A stretch of DNA of 64,000 bases, from positions 4,419,501 to 4,483,500 of the forward strand of contig JALMGJ010000019.1 in the NCBI GenBank assembly GCA_023362775.1. The letters are read 5' to 3'. Position 1 is the stretch's first letter. Each line of letters starts with the position of its first letter. Below, piece after piece: positions 10,694 through 21,651 of the stretch. The DNA is from Charina bottae. Its lineage: Eukaryota > Chordata > Lepidosauria > Squamata > Charinaidae. A program made the position numbers and the translations under genes. The notes beneath the pieces were generated by a model. The model was given only the letters and a program-made list of their open reading frames with translations. It ran no database searches and had not been told where the DNA came from.

Positions 10694-10861
10694 ATAGAGG
10701 ATAAATAGACTACTTTTTCTTAAGTTTTACATGATATGTTTTATTCTGGCTTGGCTATTCAAGAGACAGTATCAACAAAGCAGGAACCAAAAGAAAATAG
10801 TATTTTCAATATGATTGATTAGAACAGATTGGGGAGTGGTTGGGAACTGGGCTGTCTATGA

Positions 10862-10990
10862 AAATGAAGGTTCTCAGTCATCCAGGTGGAATTGTCTGTA
10901 GCTTGAATCATGTCAACTGGATTTCTATTTTCTCAGTGGAAACGTTTCACTCCTTATCCAAGGATTCAAGCTACAGGCTGTCTATGAACT
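10862..10990 (-). mobile_element. Penelope-like terminal segment (family A), hammerhead core partly lost
   Basis: Plus strand carries GAAGGTTCTCAGTCATCCAG, CTTGAATCATGTCAACTGG and GGAAACGTTTCACTCC, matching the segments at 27581-27705 and 30183-30272. On the minus strand the GAAACGTTTC part of a hammerhead is present. The CTGAAGA side has been replaced by a second copy of the CTTGAATC/GATTCAAG motif, so this copy cannot fold the complete ribozyme. The assignment rests on the similarity of the three copies and on reports of hammerhead motifs in Penelope-like elements. Confidence 0.6.
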
Positions 10991-11174
10991 TCTCACCAAA
11001 GAAACATTTAATATAAATTTGAAATAGAGCTTGTTAGATCTGTTCTGTCTGCAAGAAGCCAAGGCTAGTTTTCATTTTCCTTTTAATCTGCTGAAGATTC
11101 AGTTTAAAGATTTCAATTAAATACAGTTCATATGATTACATTCCCTGTGTTTCATCATTTCCCACTTTTTGTCA

Positions 11175-11404
11175 GTGTGTGTGGATGTGTGCCTTCAACT
11201 CTGGGTTGACTCCTGGCGACTGCCTGGACTGATGCCTGCTGTTATCTTGGCTGGGTTTTTCAGAAGGGCCTTGCCATTGCCTGCTTCCTAGGGCTGAGAC
11301 TGGCCCAAGGTCCCCCAGCTGGCTTTGTGCCTAAGGCAGGAGTAGAACTCACAGTCTCCCAGTTTCTATCCTGGTGCCTTAACCAGTACACCAAACTGGC
11401 TCTC
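11175..11404 (-). mobile_element. tRNA-derived SINE (type B, BovB-like tail)
   Basis: Read on the minus strand: GAGAGCCAGTTTGGTGTACT, a tRNA-like head, then the body GCCCTAGGAAGCAGGCAATG and a tail near GAGTTGAAGGCACACATCC. A 7-bp direct repeat TTTGTCA flanks it (11168-11174 and 11405-11411). A second copy of the family lies at 46330-46532 in the opposite orientation. It is non-coding and diverged. Confidence 0.75.
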
Positions 11405-11699
11405 CTTTGTCACATTAGAAACTGCAATTTGGTGGCAACTTTTGGACAAGCTTTGGGGACCCGACTCTGGTTTTCTAGGAAGGTTCATGGGGATGCTTCT
11501 TTCAACTTCCCAGGCTAGTCCACATCCCTGGTATTCACAGGTGAATTCCCATCCTAACCAAGCCTGATCCAGCTTAGCACTCAAGTCCAAAGTCAGCTTG
11601 GGGCTGCTACTTGTTGAGACTTTCAGAAACATTCTTTCCCTACCTACTTAGTGCAAATCTATCCACATGCCCATCACTCCAACATCCCATCTCTTGACA

Positions 11700-12000
11700 T
11701 GGATACTTGGACAGATAGAACAGTGGAAATATATGTGGTTGAAAGGACTGAAATTTATACTATGTTATAATCTTAAAGAGAATTTTTATAAAATGGTGTA
11801 CCGTTGGTATATGACACCAGAAAAATCTAGAATGTATAAAGGTTTTTCAAATTTATATTGGAAATGTGAACAACAAGAAGGGTCATTTTATCATGCTTGG
11901 TGGTCGTGCAAAAAAGCTAGAAAATTTTGGGTTCAAATACATACAGTGATTTAGAGGACCTTAAAGATTAACATTCAAATGAAACCAGAACTGAGCCACT
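11700..12000 (+). mobile_element. L1-clade ORF2 fragment
   Basis: Translates as QWKYMWLKGLKFILCYNLKE, then FYKMVYRWYMTPEKS, then YWKCEQQEGSFYHAWWSC. This parallels the L1 at 23477-24598 (IWLKDLNFTLNYNMKENFFK; WKCKKEIGTFFHLWWTC), including the Cys/His cluster near the C-terminus. An in-frame stop follows QIHTVI. It is a dead internal fragment without visible ends. Confidence 0.75.
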
Positions 12001-12636
12001 TTTTATTCCTTTTTTTCTTTCTTATTTTTCTGCTACTCTTTCTTTTTGCACCTTTAGTTTTTTCTTTCATGTTTTCGCTTCTTCTCTTTCCTTTTTCACT
12101 CTGTTTTAGCTTGCATTAGTCTTATTCCTGTGTTTAAAATTTTCAGTAGTTTGATCTCACCTTTCATTTTTTGAGAAGTATGCTTATGTTCATGATAAAT
12201 GAATTGCTGGACAGCAGTGTTTGCTATTGCTGGTGACCTAGCGAAATAATCATAATCAGGTTCCCCCCCCCCCTCTCCTAAAGCTATAGCAAATTGCAGC
12301 CTGCTTGCCTATATTTCTTCTTAAGATCTAGTTAGGGGTGTCAGCAAACATTTGTAGTGATGCAGCTTGGTATTCTGTTTATGATTTATGCAGCTGCTTT
12401 TTGTTAACTTGTGAAGAAAATAATGAGGCCTTTGAGAATTAAGGCAAGGTGGCCTGATTCATGGGAATCAGTGGCCTGATTCATGGGATATTAATTCTAT
12501 TGCTCTGACGACCTAGTTTACTTTTACTTGTTTCTTAACATTTTTACTTTCCGAAAAACAAAAGAAAAGGATAATAAAATAGAATCCAATCCAACCCAAC
12601 TCATCTCTAGGCCTATTTTCTTTTCCATTTAGGCAC
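12001..12636. other. unassigned, pyrimidine-rich start
   Basis: The first ~170 bases are T/C-rich and could be L1 3' UTR. A C-run lies near 12263. No gene seen. Confidence 0.35.
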
Positions 12637-12865
12637 AGCTGTCAATATCCTGGAGAAGATGCAGAGACTAAGGAAAGTGGAAGGTAAAAGGAAGAGGGGC
12701 CGACCAAGGGCAAGATGGATGGATGATATTCTGGAGGTGCGGACTCGACCATGGGGGAGCTGGGGATGGCAATGGCCGACAGGAAGCTCTGGCATGGGCT
12801 GGTCCATGAAGTCACGAAGAGTCGGAAGCGACTGAATGAATAAACAACAACAATAGCTGTCAATA
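12637..12865 (+). mobile_element. short RTE 3' tail insertion with 11-bp TSD
   Basis: Insert 12648-12854, flanked by AGCTGTCAATA at 12637-12647 and 12855-12865. It holds only the last ~200 bases of an RTE/BovB-related LINE: GAGGGGCCGACCAAGGGCAA, then GGGCTGGTCCATGAAGTCAC and AAGAGTCGGAAGCGACTGAA, ending in (AAC)n. It differs consistently from the BovB at 5577-8778 but agrees with the copy at 15176-15362, so the two define a separate subfamily. Confidence 0.85.
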
Positions 12866-15164
12866 GAATGTAAGCACAGCTTTATTTTATTTCTACATAT
12901 GCTCACTGTACACAAAGTAGATCAACTTGGGTCAGGTTCAGAAAGGACTTTTCGGAAGCTCTCTAGCCTGACAAGGAGAGGAGAAATCCACTCAGTGCTC
13001 ATTACACATCGAATTGCACATATTATGATGAAGCCTGAGCAGGTCTAAAGAGCTGCTGCAAACATCTGCAGCATCTACAGCACTGTCTTAAACGTTGGAC
13101 ATTCAACTCACAGTGAATTCAGTTGCATTACTAAGGATGCCAGTGATTTCATTATGATAAACCAGATGACATTATCATACTACGAACATGATTGGATTGT
13201 ACCATTCTTCTTGGAAGGAGCCCAGATCTTCCATTAAAACAGTCTTATATAACATTCATCGATAAAACCATTTTTATAATGCTGCAACCTATGGGAGTAA
13301 ATCAATTTTAAATAGAGTTTGATTAGAGTTTGATTAGAGTCTGATCCTGGGGCAGGTATCACCCTGCAAAGACAACACGAAGTGTGAGTCAATTATATTA
13401 CCTTTGAAGAATTCCCTAGGTAGAGGTGCTGAAAAGGCACTAAAAGTAAAATTAATCCCATCTATGTGCACCCCAATACCATTTTTTTCTTTTTTGCTCT
13501 ACCCCAAACACTTCCGAGGCTGTAGTGCCAGAGCTGATTCCCAAGGTCAAGGGTATCCCATAATAGATAAAAATGATTGATTATGTGCCATTAAGTCTTT
13601 TTTAACTCCTAGAGGCCACATAGATAGATTTCCTTCATGATGATCTATCCCTAACCTGTTCTTTCAAATCTCCCAACGGTGCATTCATCATACACAACAT
13701 TCTGTGATCCCCTAAAGTGGACTCTGCCACCACAGAGAAGAGTTAAATGGAACCTTTGACCTTTGTTAGAAGAATTAATTGTGATTACTATTACTTACAT
13801 TGCTGTGCTATTCAATATACTGGAAGTAATCAATATATTTTTCCAAGCTCCTCATCCTTTGACTTCCCATTTGGAAATGATGCATTCTGCTTGGAAATGG
13901 AGCTTATCCACTTCTTCTGGCCACTTCAAGCCAGATAGCTTATGGACATGTGCTGGGCATGCACAGAAATCCATTGAAGGGCTAGAGAAGCAGCCAGAGA
14001 AGAACTGGACAAAGTGAAGTAACATAGTTGCCATGATGCAAAAAGGCCACTCCACTTCATGTATCTCTTCCAGTGGGATGATTAGACTGAATCCTGTTCA
14101 GTTCGAAGCAACTTTATTGAAGCTTTTGCAACCCTAAAATGTCTTTTTGCAACAGTCAAAAGCACTAAATAGCATACAACATCTTCTGAAAGTCTGATTG
14201 AGTTCAGGTTACTTTGTTGGGCTCCTGTTTGGGGTCAGGGAGCCACAGGATCTGTCCAAAATAGCTCAATGCAACTCAGTTTGATTATTTGGACTTAGGC
14301 ACATTCCCAGAAAAATAATCACTCCACATTTTTAATGCTGCACTCTTAAAAAGTACTTTAAAGCTATCTTGAAAGCATGAGCAGCTTAAGAAAATGGTGA
14401 AAGCTTGTAGAAATTATACACAATAGAAGGTTTAACTGCTGTTTCTAAACTGCAGTCCTAACATTGTATAAATGCAGCACAATGCACTGACAATTTGTTG
14501 AAGTTTCCTTAAGCCAAAAAACCCATGAAGCCAATCTATATACTTGGAGAAGACAACTTGGCTACTTACGTTCCTTGGAATCAAAGGAGCTAATCTGACA
14601 TGAAGTTCCAGTACTTCGATCCTACAGTCAAGGCAGATGAGTATGTGCTTAGTAAAATGGATGAAGATACTCTCCCTTTGCTTTCTGGCATCTTTCCACA
14701 TGAAACTAAGTCTCCATGAAGGTGAGGCTGCTTCCAAATTTAGAGTCCAATTAATATTCCAACAATAATAGCCTGCCTTTTTAAAATCTCTCTTCTAATT
14801 AATAACATCTGGACATCTGGGAACAGCAACTGAGGTGCTAAATGCTCAACAGCTAGAACATTTTTGCATTGGATGAAAGAACTAAAGACAAAGAGACAAC
14901 AACTCTTAGGAGAATAGAAGCATTTGCTCAGAGAAAGATTTCATGTCACCTGTCCACAAAGGTGAGACAGCCCCCCCTCAAAATTAAGATGTTAGTAGAC
15001 CAAGTTAAGTTCTGATTGTCCCCAGATTATTGGTCCTGAAGCCAAGGATGCTGAGAGAGAGGGGAAGATAGAGAGAAACTGAGGAGGTGAATGAATGCTT
15101 AGAAGAAAATATTGTGTGAATCTAGTCAATGGCTGTGTGAGTATCTGTGATATAAATATTGTTA
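12866..15164. other. mostly unassigned sequence
   Basis: No gene or RNA found. Around 13570-13720 the text TGTGCCATTAAGTCTTTTTT, CTCCTAGAGGCCACATAGA and GATGATCTATCCCTAACC looks like a decayed interspersed repeat that I cannot name. Open frames at 13747-14055 and 14432-14737 have no motifs. Confidence 0.35.
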
Positions 15165-15373
15165 ATGAATAGGAATGCTGGGGAAAGTGGAAGGCAAAAG
15201 GAAGCGGGGCCGACCAAGGGCAAGATGGATGGATGATATTCTGGAGGTGACGGACTCGACCGTGGGGGAGCTGGGGATGGTGAGGGCTGACAGGACGCTC
15301 TGGCATGGGCTGGTCCATGAGGTCACGAAGAATCGGAAGCGACTGAACGAATAAACAGCAACATGAATAGGAA
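15165..15373 (+). mobile_element. short RTE 3' tail insertion with 11-bp TSD (second copy)
   Basis: Insert 15176-15362 between perfect direct repeats ATGAATAGGAA (15165-15175 and 15363-15373). The sequence matches the insertion at 12648-12854 over its length (GGGCCGACCAAGGGCAAGAT, then CTGGAGGTGACGGACTCGAC). It is strongly 5' truncated and encodes nothing. Confidence 0.88.
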
Positions 15374-15479
15374 ATGAAGAGCTGCAGGCAATGAAAGGAA
15401 AAAGAAAGCAAAACAAAAAAGTTTTTTTAAAATACCCTCAATATAAGAATGTTTTGAAAAGCAGCACTTTTGAGGAACA

Positions 15480-15670
15480 GTAACTATAGCACCCAAGTTA
15501 GATTTTCAGGGGTCCCATATTCAGAACGACTATGCCCTGGTCTTTTGAGGTCTGACAAGTCACTAGCACACATTTTATTGCATTGTTCCTTTCATAAGGG
15601 TCCCTACCATCCACTAATAATACCTCTTTTAAGTAGCAGCCCAGGAAGATCAGAGACATTTCATGTCATT
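15480..15670 (+). mobile_element. degenerate LINE ORF2 C-terminal fragment
   Basis: One frame reads CPGLLRSDKSLAHILLHC followed by SFHKGPYHPLIIPLLSSSPG. That is the Cys/His zinc-knuckle region found near the C-terminus of several non-LTR reverse transcriptases. Similar regions occur at 16800-18060 and 63030-63390. Family not determined. Confidence 0.5.
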
Positions 15671-15680
15671 TATTTATTTA

Positions 15681-15720
<40 letters not shown>
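15665..15720 (+). repeat. (ATTT)n then (GATT)n microsatellite
   Basis: A few TTTA units followed by about ten GATT units. Confidence 0.9.
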
Positions 15721-15722
<2 letters not shown>

Positions 15723-16032
15723 ATCCAGACATTAATTTTAAGATGGCAAAATGGGTTTCTGGGAGCCTGCATACTAGGTAACACGGAGTATCACAGGCAA
15801 TATAAAGGCATATAATAATGGGAAGGGTGGAAGGAAAGAGAAAAGAGGATGCCCAGCAGTGAAGTGATAGACTCAGTTACAGCACTGATGGGTAGCACCA
15901 TTGAAAGACTTGAAGGACCAAGATGGGGACAGATCATCCTTGAGAAAATCTATGTGGTTGCTAAGAGTTGACACTGACATGATAGTACATAATCAATCAA
16001 GGTTTGAAAGAAGTTTTAAATACAAGTTTAAG

Positions 16033-16067
<35 letters not shown>

Positions 16068-16087
16068 TATTATTATTATTATTATTT
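16033..16087 (+). repeat. (ATT)n microsatellite
   Basis: About seventeen ATT units with one break. Confidence 0.92.
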
Positions 16088-16099
16088 TGGAATAACCAG

Positions 16100-16620
16100 C
16101 AAAAGGGTGATTAGAACTTTGATTTTAGAAAGCTACAAATGGACTAAGGTCCCAAATGGATTTAAAATGAGATTTTGGAATTAATTATAAGAATCCTTCC
16201 TGTGGGAAAATGCTTCTCTTTTGAATTCTTAAAAAATATATATGATAGGATGGGACTTTGAAGGTTGGTCACTACAGGGAACTAGAAGGAACTAAAGATT
16301 TCAGTTAAGGAGAAGAACACTTAAATGTTACTTACTAATACAGAATGGAGAAAAATATTTTAACATTGGACATACTGAAGGAAATTTTTGAACAATGGAC
16401 CCAGAAGTTAATTTTAAGAGTGTCTATCTCTATAGACGGACTGTGTTTAAAATATGTTATGGAAGAGAAACAAGTTTTACCAGACAAGACAGTGGATTTA
16501 AAAATGACAGACTACAAGAATTATATGGAAAAGTATGCTACACTAGACATACAAAAGAAATCGGCTGATGTCTAAATCATTAAAAGGGATATACAAATAA
16601 TAAACCATTGCACACTGAAA
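16100..16620 (+). mobile_element. possible L1 5' region / ORF1 remnant
   Basis: A 76-residue frame (16345-16575) begins MEKNILTLDILKEIFEQWTQ and has the Lys/Glu-rich, helix-prone composition of L1 ORF1 proteins. The preceding A-rich text could be an L1 leader. No diagnostic domain is visible, so this is inference from composition. Confidence 0.35.
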
Positions 16621-16799
16621 AATTGTTCAGCGACTTGAGAATGTGGGCTACTGAAAATATTCTCAAATGAAAATCACTCATATTTTACTAAAGTTTCATT
16701 CCACAGATTAGAGATAAAGTACATTAAATGACCAGGATCCACAGTATTTAGTGGAAAATCTTGCTGTGGCATCTTCCTAAGACTTTTAATGCAAAAAAG

Positions 16800-18060
16800 A
16801 ATGTTTTTCATGCCACCGGCTCATGGAGGCCCCAAATTCAATCCCTTAAAGAGAAGGTCAGAAGAATTGAAGCTGCCATATTAAGTTTTTTTCGCACAGT
16901 AGGAGGTAATTATATACCTGGTGGACTAAAAGCATTTGAGCCCAAAATAATATCACAGCTGTCCTATGGCTTCCAGATGTGTGCATAGAGGAACCATTAG
17001 AAGTTTCTAAAGGAACGTGTTTTTGACTCCTCATTGTGTTCCTAACTTAGTCCTTCAGGCTGAAGCTGGAATGGTTCCAATTAAAACTCGTGCCCAAATA
17101 GCACATGTTAGTTACTGGCTCAAACTAATTTTCAACCCAAGTTGTCTGGCTTATTTGACTCTGTAAGACAAATTTCAGACTTCTTGGCAAACATTGCATG
17201 GTGCCACCCTAAGCCATTGTGGATTCTCCCCCGATGTACTGATTCCAATGGGATTTGATCAGGCCAAAGCGTCTTTCAAGCAACGTGCCAGAGATATGGC
17301 CCTACAAAATGGTTTTAGCCAAGCTCTACTATATATTAATTCAGTGAAGCCACAAAAAAGAGTTGCTCCTGCATATTATCTCTACAATATTGTAGAGTAA
17401 AGGGCTTTTACTCTTGCTCTCTGTAATGCCCTCCTCTCTGGTCTCTTGGAGGGAAGCTCCTATAACATACCAAAAGAGCTGCAGTTTTGTCCTTGTGACG
17501 AGGGGGAAATTGAACCTGTGGGTCATGTGTTGCTGTGTTACCATTTTTATAGAAATCTGTGAGAGATGCAAGGAGGTCAAATCAGTCAGTCCTAAAGGAA
17601 ATCAACCCTGACTGCTCATTGGAAGGACAGATGCTGAAGCTGAAGCTCAAATACTTTGGCCACCTAATGCGAAGAGAGGACTCACTGGAAAAGACCCTGA
17701 TGCTGGGAAAGACTGAAGGCAAAAGGAGAAGGGGACGGCAGAGGATGAGATGGTTAGATAGCATCACCGATGTAATGAAAAATAAATTTGAGTAAACTCT
17801 GGGAGGCAGTGGAGGACAGGAAGGCCTGGCGTGCTATGGTCCATGGGGTCACGAAGAGTCGGACACGACTAAACGACTGAACAACAACAACAACAACATG
17901 AGAGATGTATATTTCCCCATGCATAACACAACATCTGGGCAGGCTGGAGGCTGATCACCTTAGTCTCTTGCTAGCTGACCAGGTGGCAGGGATTTTGGAC
18001 AATGTAGCCCAGTTTTGTGTCAGAGCTATGATTAAATCCAAGTAACTCCTCCAAGTGAGG
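16800..18060 (+). mobile_element. degenerate LINE ORF2 C-terminus, split by a BovB tail
   Basis: Broken plus-strand frames encode PIKTRAQIAHVSYWLKLIFN, SFKQRARDMALQNGFSQALL and a Cys/His cluster CPCDEGEIEPVGHVLLCYHF. After the BovB insertion at 17569-17898 the frame resumes (DVYFPMHNTTSGQAGG, LASWPGGRDFGQCSPVLC). Several stops interrupt it. It is an old non-LTR retrotransposon whose clade I cannot fix; the target duplication shows that the BovB piece is younger. Confidence 0.6.
17560..17907 (+). mobile_element. 5'-truncated BovB insertion (330 bp)
   Basis: Insert 17569-17898 between TGAGAGATG repeats (17560-17568 and 17899-17907). It encodes the last ~75 residues of the BovB protein in frame (NQSVLKEINPDCSLEGQMLK through RMRWLDSITDVM). 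A 1-base shift and a stop follow, then the non-coding end and an (AAC)n tail. It is nearly identical to the full-length copy. Confidence 0.92.
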
Positions 18061-18441
18061 TGATGCTGAGCTTTAACTAGAGTTCCATAACTCAGTATAT
18101 TTTCTCTTCCTTTTTTCCCCTTTCCTTCTTTCCCCCTCTCCCTTTTTTTCCTTTTATCCTTTAAAATATACACACACCACTCTTCTTTATTTTGCTATTT
18201 CTTTGTTTTAATTGGCTGGAACATAATGGTCTCAATTCCAACAAAACCTAGCAGGGCTTCAGCAAATATCAGACTTAATATAAGTTAGCATAGCCTTACA
18301 TTCTCATAGTATTTTATATATTCTAGTATTACTTATGTCCTTTTATAATTATCTGTCTTAGTTTCTAGCATTTAGATGATTCATTGTAAAATTTCATTGT
18401 AATTTTATAGAATTCTTTTGCTTTCTATGCTTTCTTCACAG
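18061..18441. other. unassigned, T/C-rich stretch
   Basis: Pyrimidine-rich run at 18105-18160; nothing else recognised. Confidence 0.4.
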
Positions 18442-19236
18442 TGTTCAGCAGCCTTGGCAAAGCAGCGTTTTGACACTTCAGTTAAGTACTCCGTTCATCC
18501 TCATGTGTTTCATCGCGTTCATTCAGGGCAGCCGCGTTCTGTGGAGAGTCCTGTCCTGCCTGGTTTTTCAGGCAGCGTTGCCTAGTGGAACCAGTCCTGT
18601 CTGCCTTGCAGTTCCAGTCCAGCTGCCTAGTGGTTCCAGTCCAGTCTACCTTGCAGTTCCAGTCCAGTCACCTAGTGGTTCTAGTCCTGTATGCCTTGCA
18701 ACTCCAGTCCAGTTGCCTAGTGATTCCGGTCCTGCCTGCCTTGTGGTTCCAGTCCAGTTGCCTATGAGAACCAATCCAGTCTGCCTTCCAGTTTGTCCAG
18801 TTAATCCAGTCCAGCAGAACCAGTCCAGTGTGTCCTGAGAATCCAGAGGAATCCTGTCCAGTCCTGTCTTGCAGATCCAGTCCAGTAGTATCCTGAGAAC
18901 CCAGAGGAACCTTGTCAAGAATCCAGTCCAGCCTCATCCTGCAGATCCAGTCCAGTATTGTCCTGTGGACCTAGAAGAACCTTATCCAGCCTGCCTTGTA
19001 GTCTTCTTGTTCCAGTCTTCAACCAACCTAGCACCTTGATCCGGAACTGTTCTACTTGTTGATATGAACTCTAGTTGGGCCACTGCATAGCTGCCTACTT
19101 CCAAGTGCAACCTGTTGCGAATCTCCAATTGATCCAAGCAATCTTCAGTCGAGTTTATGGACTTAACTTTGTAAATAGTTTTTTATAATAATAAAAACTA
19201 TTTTCTTAAAGTTCTGGTGGTCTCCTACTCTGAACA
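18442..19236 (+). mobile_element. LTR-like block with internal minisatellite
   Basis: Begins TGTTCAG and ends CTGAACA, perfect 7-bp inverted ends of TG...CA type. Near the right end lies AATAATAAAAACT as a possible polyadenylation signal. These are features of a solo LTR. No matching target duplication is visible, so the borders are provisional. The middle is a variable repeat (separate entry). The element family is unknown and no internal genes are present. Confidence 0.5.
18590..18970 (+). repeat. minisatellite, ~45-bp imperfect unit
   Basis: Repeats of a unit built on TGCCTTGCAGTTCCAGTCCAG followed by a TGCCTAGTGGTTCCAGTCC-like segment, becoming more irregular to the right. The unit length is divisible by three, so long chance frames appear on both strands (for example Pro-Val-Gln repeats). 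There is no reason to call them genes. Confidence 0.8.
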
Positions 19237-19500
19237 GAACAAAAAGCTACAAGAAACAGGACTTTTTCAGTGGTGGCTTCATGATTGAGGAACTCTCTAC
19301 CCAACAATTTCACCCCTGTTTCTCTCTGGTGGCCTTTAAGAGATTGAGAGAAACTTGGTCTCATGAGACATTTGAAAGATGTTGAGGCTCTTGATTTCAC
19401 TGTTACTGAGCCTTAATACCCATATCCTTATTTATTGTTTGTAATTAATTTGAATTTGAAATGATGGATAGTGGTTTTTGATAGCCTTCATGGCTCTGTA
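19237..19500 (+). mobile_element. L2/CR1-type LINE fragment
   Basis: GACTTTTTCAGTGGTGGCTT, then GAGGAACTCTCTACCCAAC and GCCTTTAAGAGATTGAGAG match the common pattern of the end of L2-type ORF2 (trp-asn-ser-leu-pro, then phe-lys-..-leu-lys). No intact frame. Confidence 0.55.
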
Positions 19501-20574
19501 AAACAACATACATGGATCCTTGGATTAGAAAGAAAGGATACTAATAGCATATACTAATAGTGAGTTCAATGCATATTTATTTAGAAGTCCCACTGTGTTT
19601 AACAGGGCTTGTTCCCAGGTAAGTAGGCAACAGGATTGTAGGGTAAATAAATCACAGAGTGTACTTAGATCACTAGCACTATTGCAACCATAGGAAAGGT
19701 GAATCACTTCCAATAAACTGTTATTCAAATGCCTAACAAAGTTATGATGTGGGTGTTTTTATTACAAACATACGCCATAACAATAGGAAGATTTCTACTT
19801 GTCGGTGTCATTTATCCTTGCAACAGCCTCAATAAATTGCTTTTAGTTCAAGCAGTCTTTTTACTAAGAGGACTATGAATTGTATATATTTTTTTTTACC
19901 GGTGAAGCAAAGCATTTTTTCTGACTGTCTGACTTCTCAAATCCCCTGTGAAAGGAGAAAAATGCCGTGTTTGTTGTATCTACATCTAAAAACTTGTATC
20001 CATGTGTGGTTTACAAAGCCATATTTCATAGTAAACTCTCCCAGGTGGGTAGCAAGTTCTGAACTTCTGAACATCCATCTAATTCAAACCAGTCAAGCAT
20101 TTTAGCAGATAAAATGTGCAATTAAAGGCTCTCTTTTTTCAACTTCAGCAAACAAATGTTCTATAATTGCCTACCTACTTTGCTTCTGGTCTAGAACTTT
20201 TAGTCACAAAATACACCAGATGTCATCCACTAAAAATGACAAATGTTCTACAATTATGATAATATCAGAAGGAAGGAACTCAAGCATCTTAAACTATAAA
20301 ATGAACATTGCTGTAAAGCTATCAGTATTCTCCCCACCTCTATTATCCAAGCTTGGAATTTTCCAACTTGTTGACTTGGATCCCAGTATTAATTACATAT
20401 TGTTTTGCATGTATGCACAGACAGTTCACAAGCTGCAGCCCTTGATCACATGTAGCACACCGATTAATTTATTTCAGATAAAGAGAAAAAGAAGAGAAGA
20501 TGGTGTCAGAAAATGAGAAAGGGGTGTCAGAACAAGATCAGTAGAGATAGATAGATAAATGATAGATACCAATC
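19501..20574. other. unassigned sequence
   Basis: No gene, RNA or repeat border recognised; a small GATA run lies near 20545-20565. Confidence 0.4.
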
Positions 20575-20903
20575 AAAGAGAATATTTGTAGCTCAGGGTT
20601 GAACTATGGAGTCCTTGGTGCTCTCTGAGCCTTGCTGTTTTCTTGCAGACGTTTCATTGCCAGAGTAGGCAACATCCTCAGTGCAAAAAGAGAGTGGTGT
20701 TTGCTCTCAGTTTATATACCGTGGTTTGTCCTGCTTGTGTTGGTGGGGGTGTTGTTCTCTCCTTGGGAGTTCCTTGATTGAGCTGTTGTTTGCTACTTGG
20801 TTGATTGACTGAGTTAATAGTTCCTTGATTAGGGTCTAGTGTACTGTTTGTTCATCTGGTGTTAATCCTGGTGTTAATCTTTGCATATCTGGGTGTTGGT
20901 TGA
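20575..20903 (-). mobile_element. Penelope-like terminal segment (family B), part 1
   Basis: Matches both arms of the palindrome at 63452-63797 (GGAGTCCTTGGTG...CTCTGAGCCTTG; TTATATACCGTGG; TTGTGTTGGTGGGGGTGTTG). On the minus strand it carries a hammerhead motif. The sequence is interrupted after 20903 and resumes at 21652. Confidence 0.6.
20637..20690 (-). ncRNA. hammerhead ribozyme motif (family B)
   Basis: Minus strand: CTGAGGA core (20675-20681), stem II GTTGCC/GGCAAT closed by a 6-base loop, GAAAC (20651-20655) and GTC just after. Stem I pairs TTTTTGCA with TGCAAGAAAA across one bulge. The stem III side is only AC/GT, as in the minimal hammerheads described for Penelope-like elements. 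All core bases fit the known consensus CUGANGA...GAAA...UH. Self-cleavage is inferred. Confidence 0.65.
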
Positions 20904-21215
20904 ACATTACACAAAGCTGCTCCCAGGTTCGGCTTATGGTCGCTCACTCACACACTCACAGACTGTTGAGGCACGAGGATCTTGTCTGCCCCCCTTGCTT
21001 TCTACCTGGGTTTTCCAGATAGGTGCGGCTTGAGCAGACAAGACACACAGCCCTGGTCAACAGCTGGGGAAATAATTAGAATTACACACAGAAATAACTT
21101 CCAACCGAACACAGAGGCACAACAGGTTCTTTGTAATACACAGAGACCCAGTTAATTTAAAGTAATCAGCAAACTTTACTGGTTGCAAGGTATTTTTACT
21201 CTTTCTCACATGCGT

Positions 21216-21249
<34 letters not shown>

Positions 21250-21651
21250 CCACACTTACCCATGTCCTTCCAACTAGGTTGCCAGGCACTAGAGGGACGG
21301 AAGTTGTCAAGTCTGGATCCAAGAACGACTCAAGGAGTGGGTGGGCTTTGGGACCTGTTTTATCCCCAAAAGTTCTTGCTTTGTTGATTCACAAGACTGG
21401 AAGCTACTTTTGCCTTGTTAATTTACAAGTCTGGTAGCTGTTGATGGGATTGGGGTGGGGGTTTCCATGTGCTCAGGCCCATCTTCCTCTGTCTGGTTCA
21501 AGTGACACGTTTTTCCTTTTGTTTCCTTAATGACTTGCTTCCTTCTTATCTACCTCCCAAAAGGGATCCCATAGACAAGATTCCTGGCCTTTTGTCCTCT
21601 CTGCTTACATGCCTGCCTCATCTTTGTTATGGCAGCTTCAGCATAGTCTCA
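20904..21651. mobile_element. insertion between long direct repeats
   Basis: About 750 bases separate two ~65-bp repeats (20839-20902 and 21652-21721). Read on the minus strand it includes AGTAAAGTTTGCTGATTACT and ends near GTGCCTCAACA at 20964, which resembles the right end of an LTR. A (CA)n run at 21217-21248 lies inside. I could not define clean borders or a 4-6 bp duplication, so the element type is open. Confidence 0.4.
21217..21248 (+). repeat. (CA)n microsatellite
   Basis: About fifteen CA units. Confidence 0.95.

Noticed and set aside
18470..18937. Repetitive Pro/Val/Gln protein frames on both strands
   Set aside because: The tandem unit length is a multiple of three, so frames stay open by repetition. 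They lie in an LTR-like repeat.
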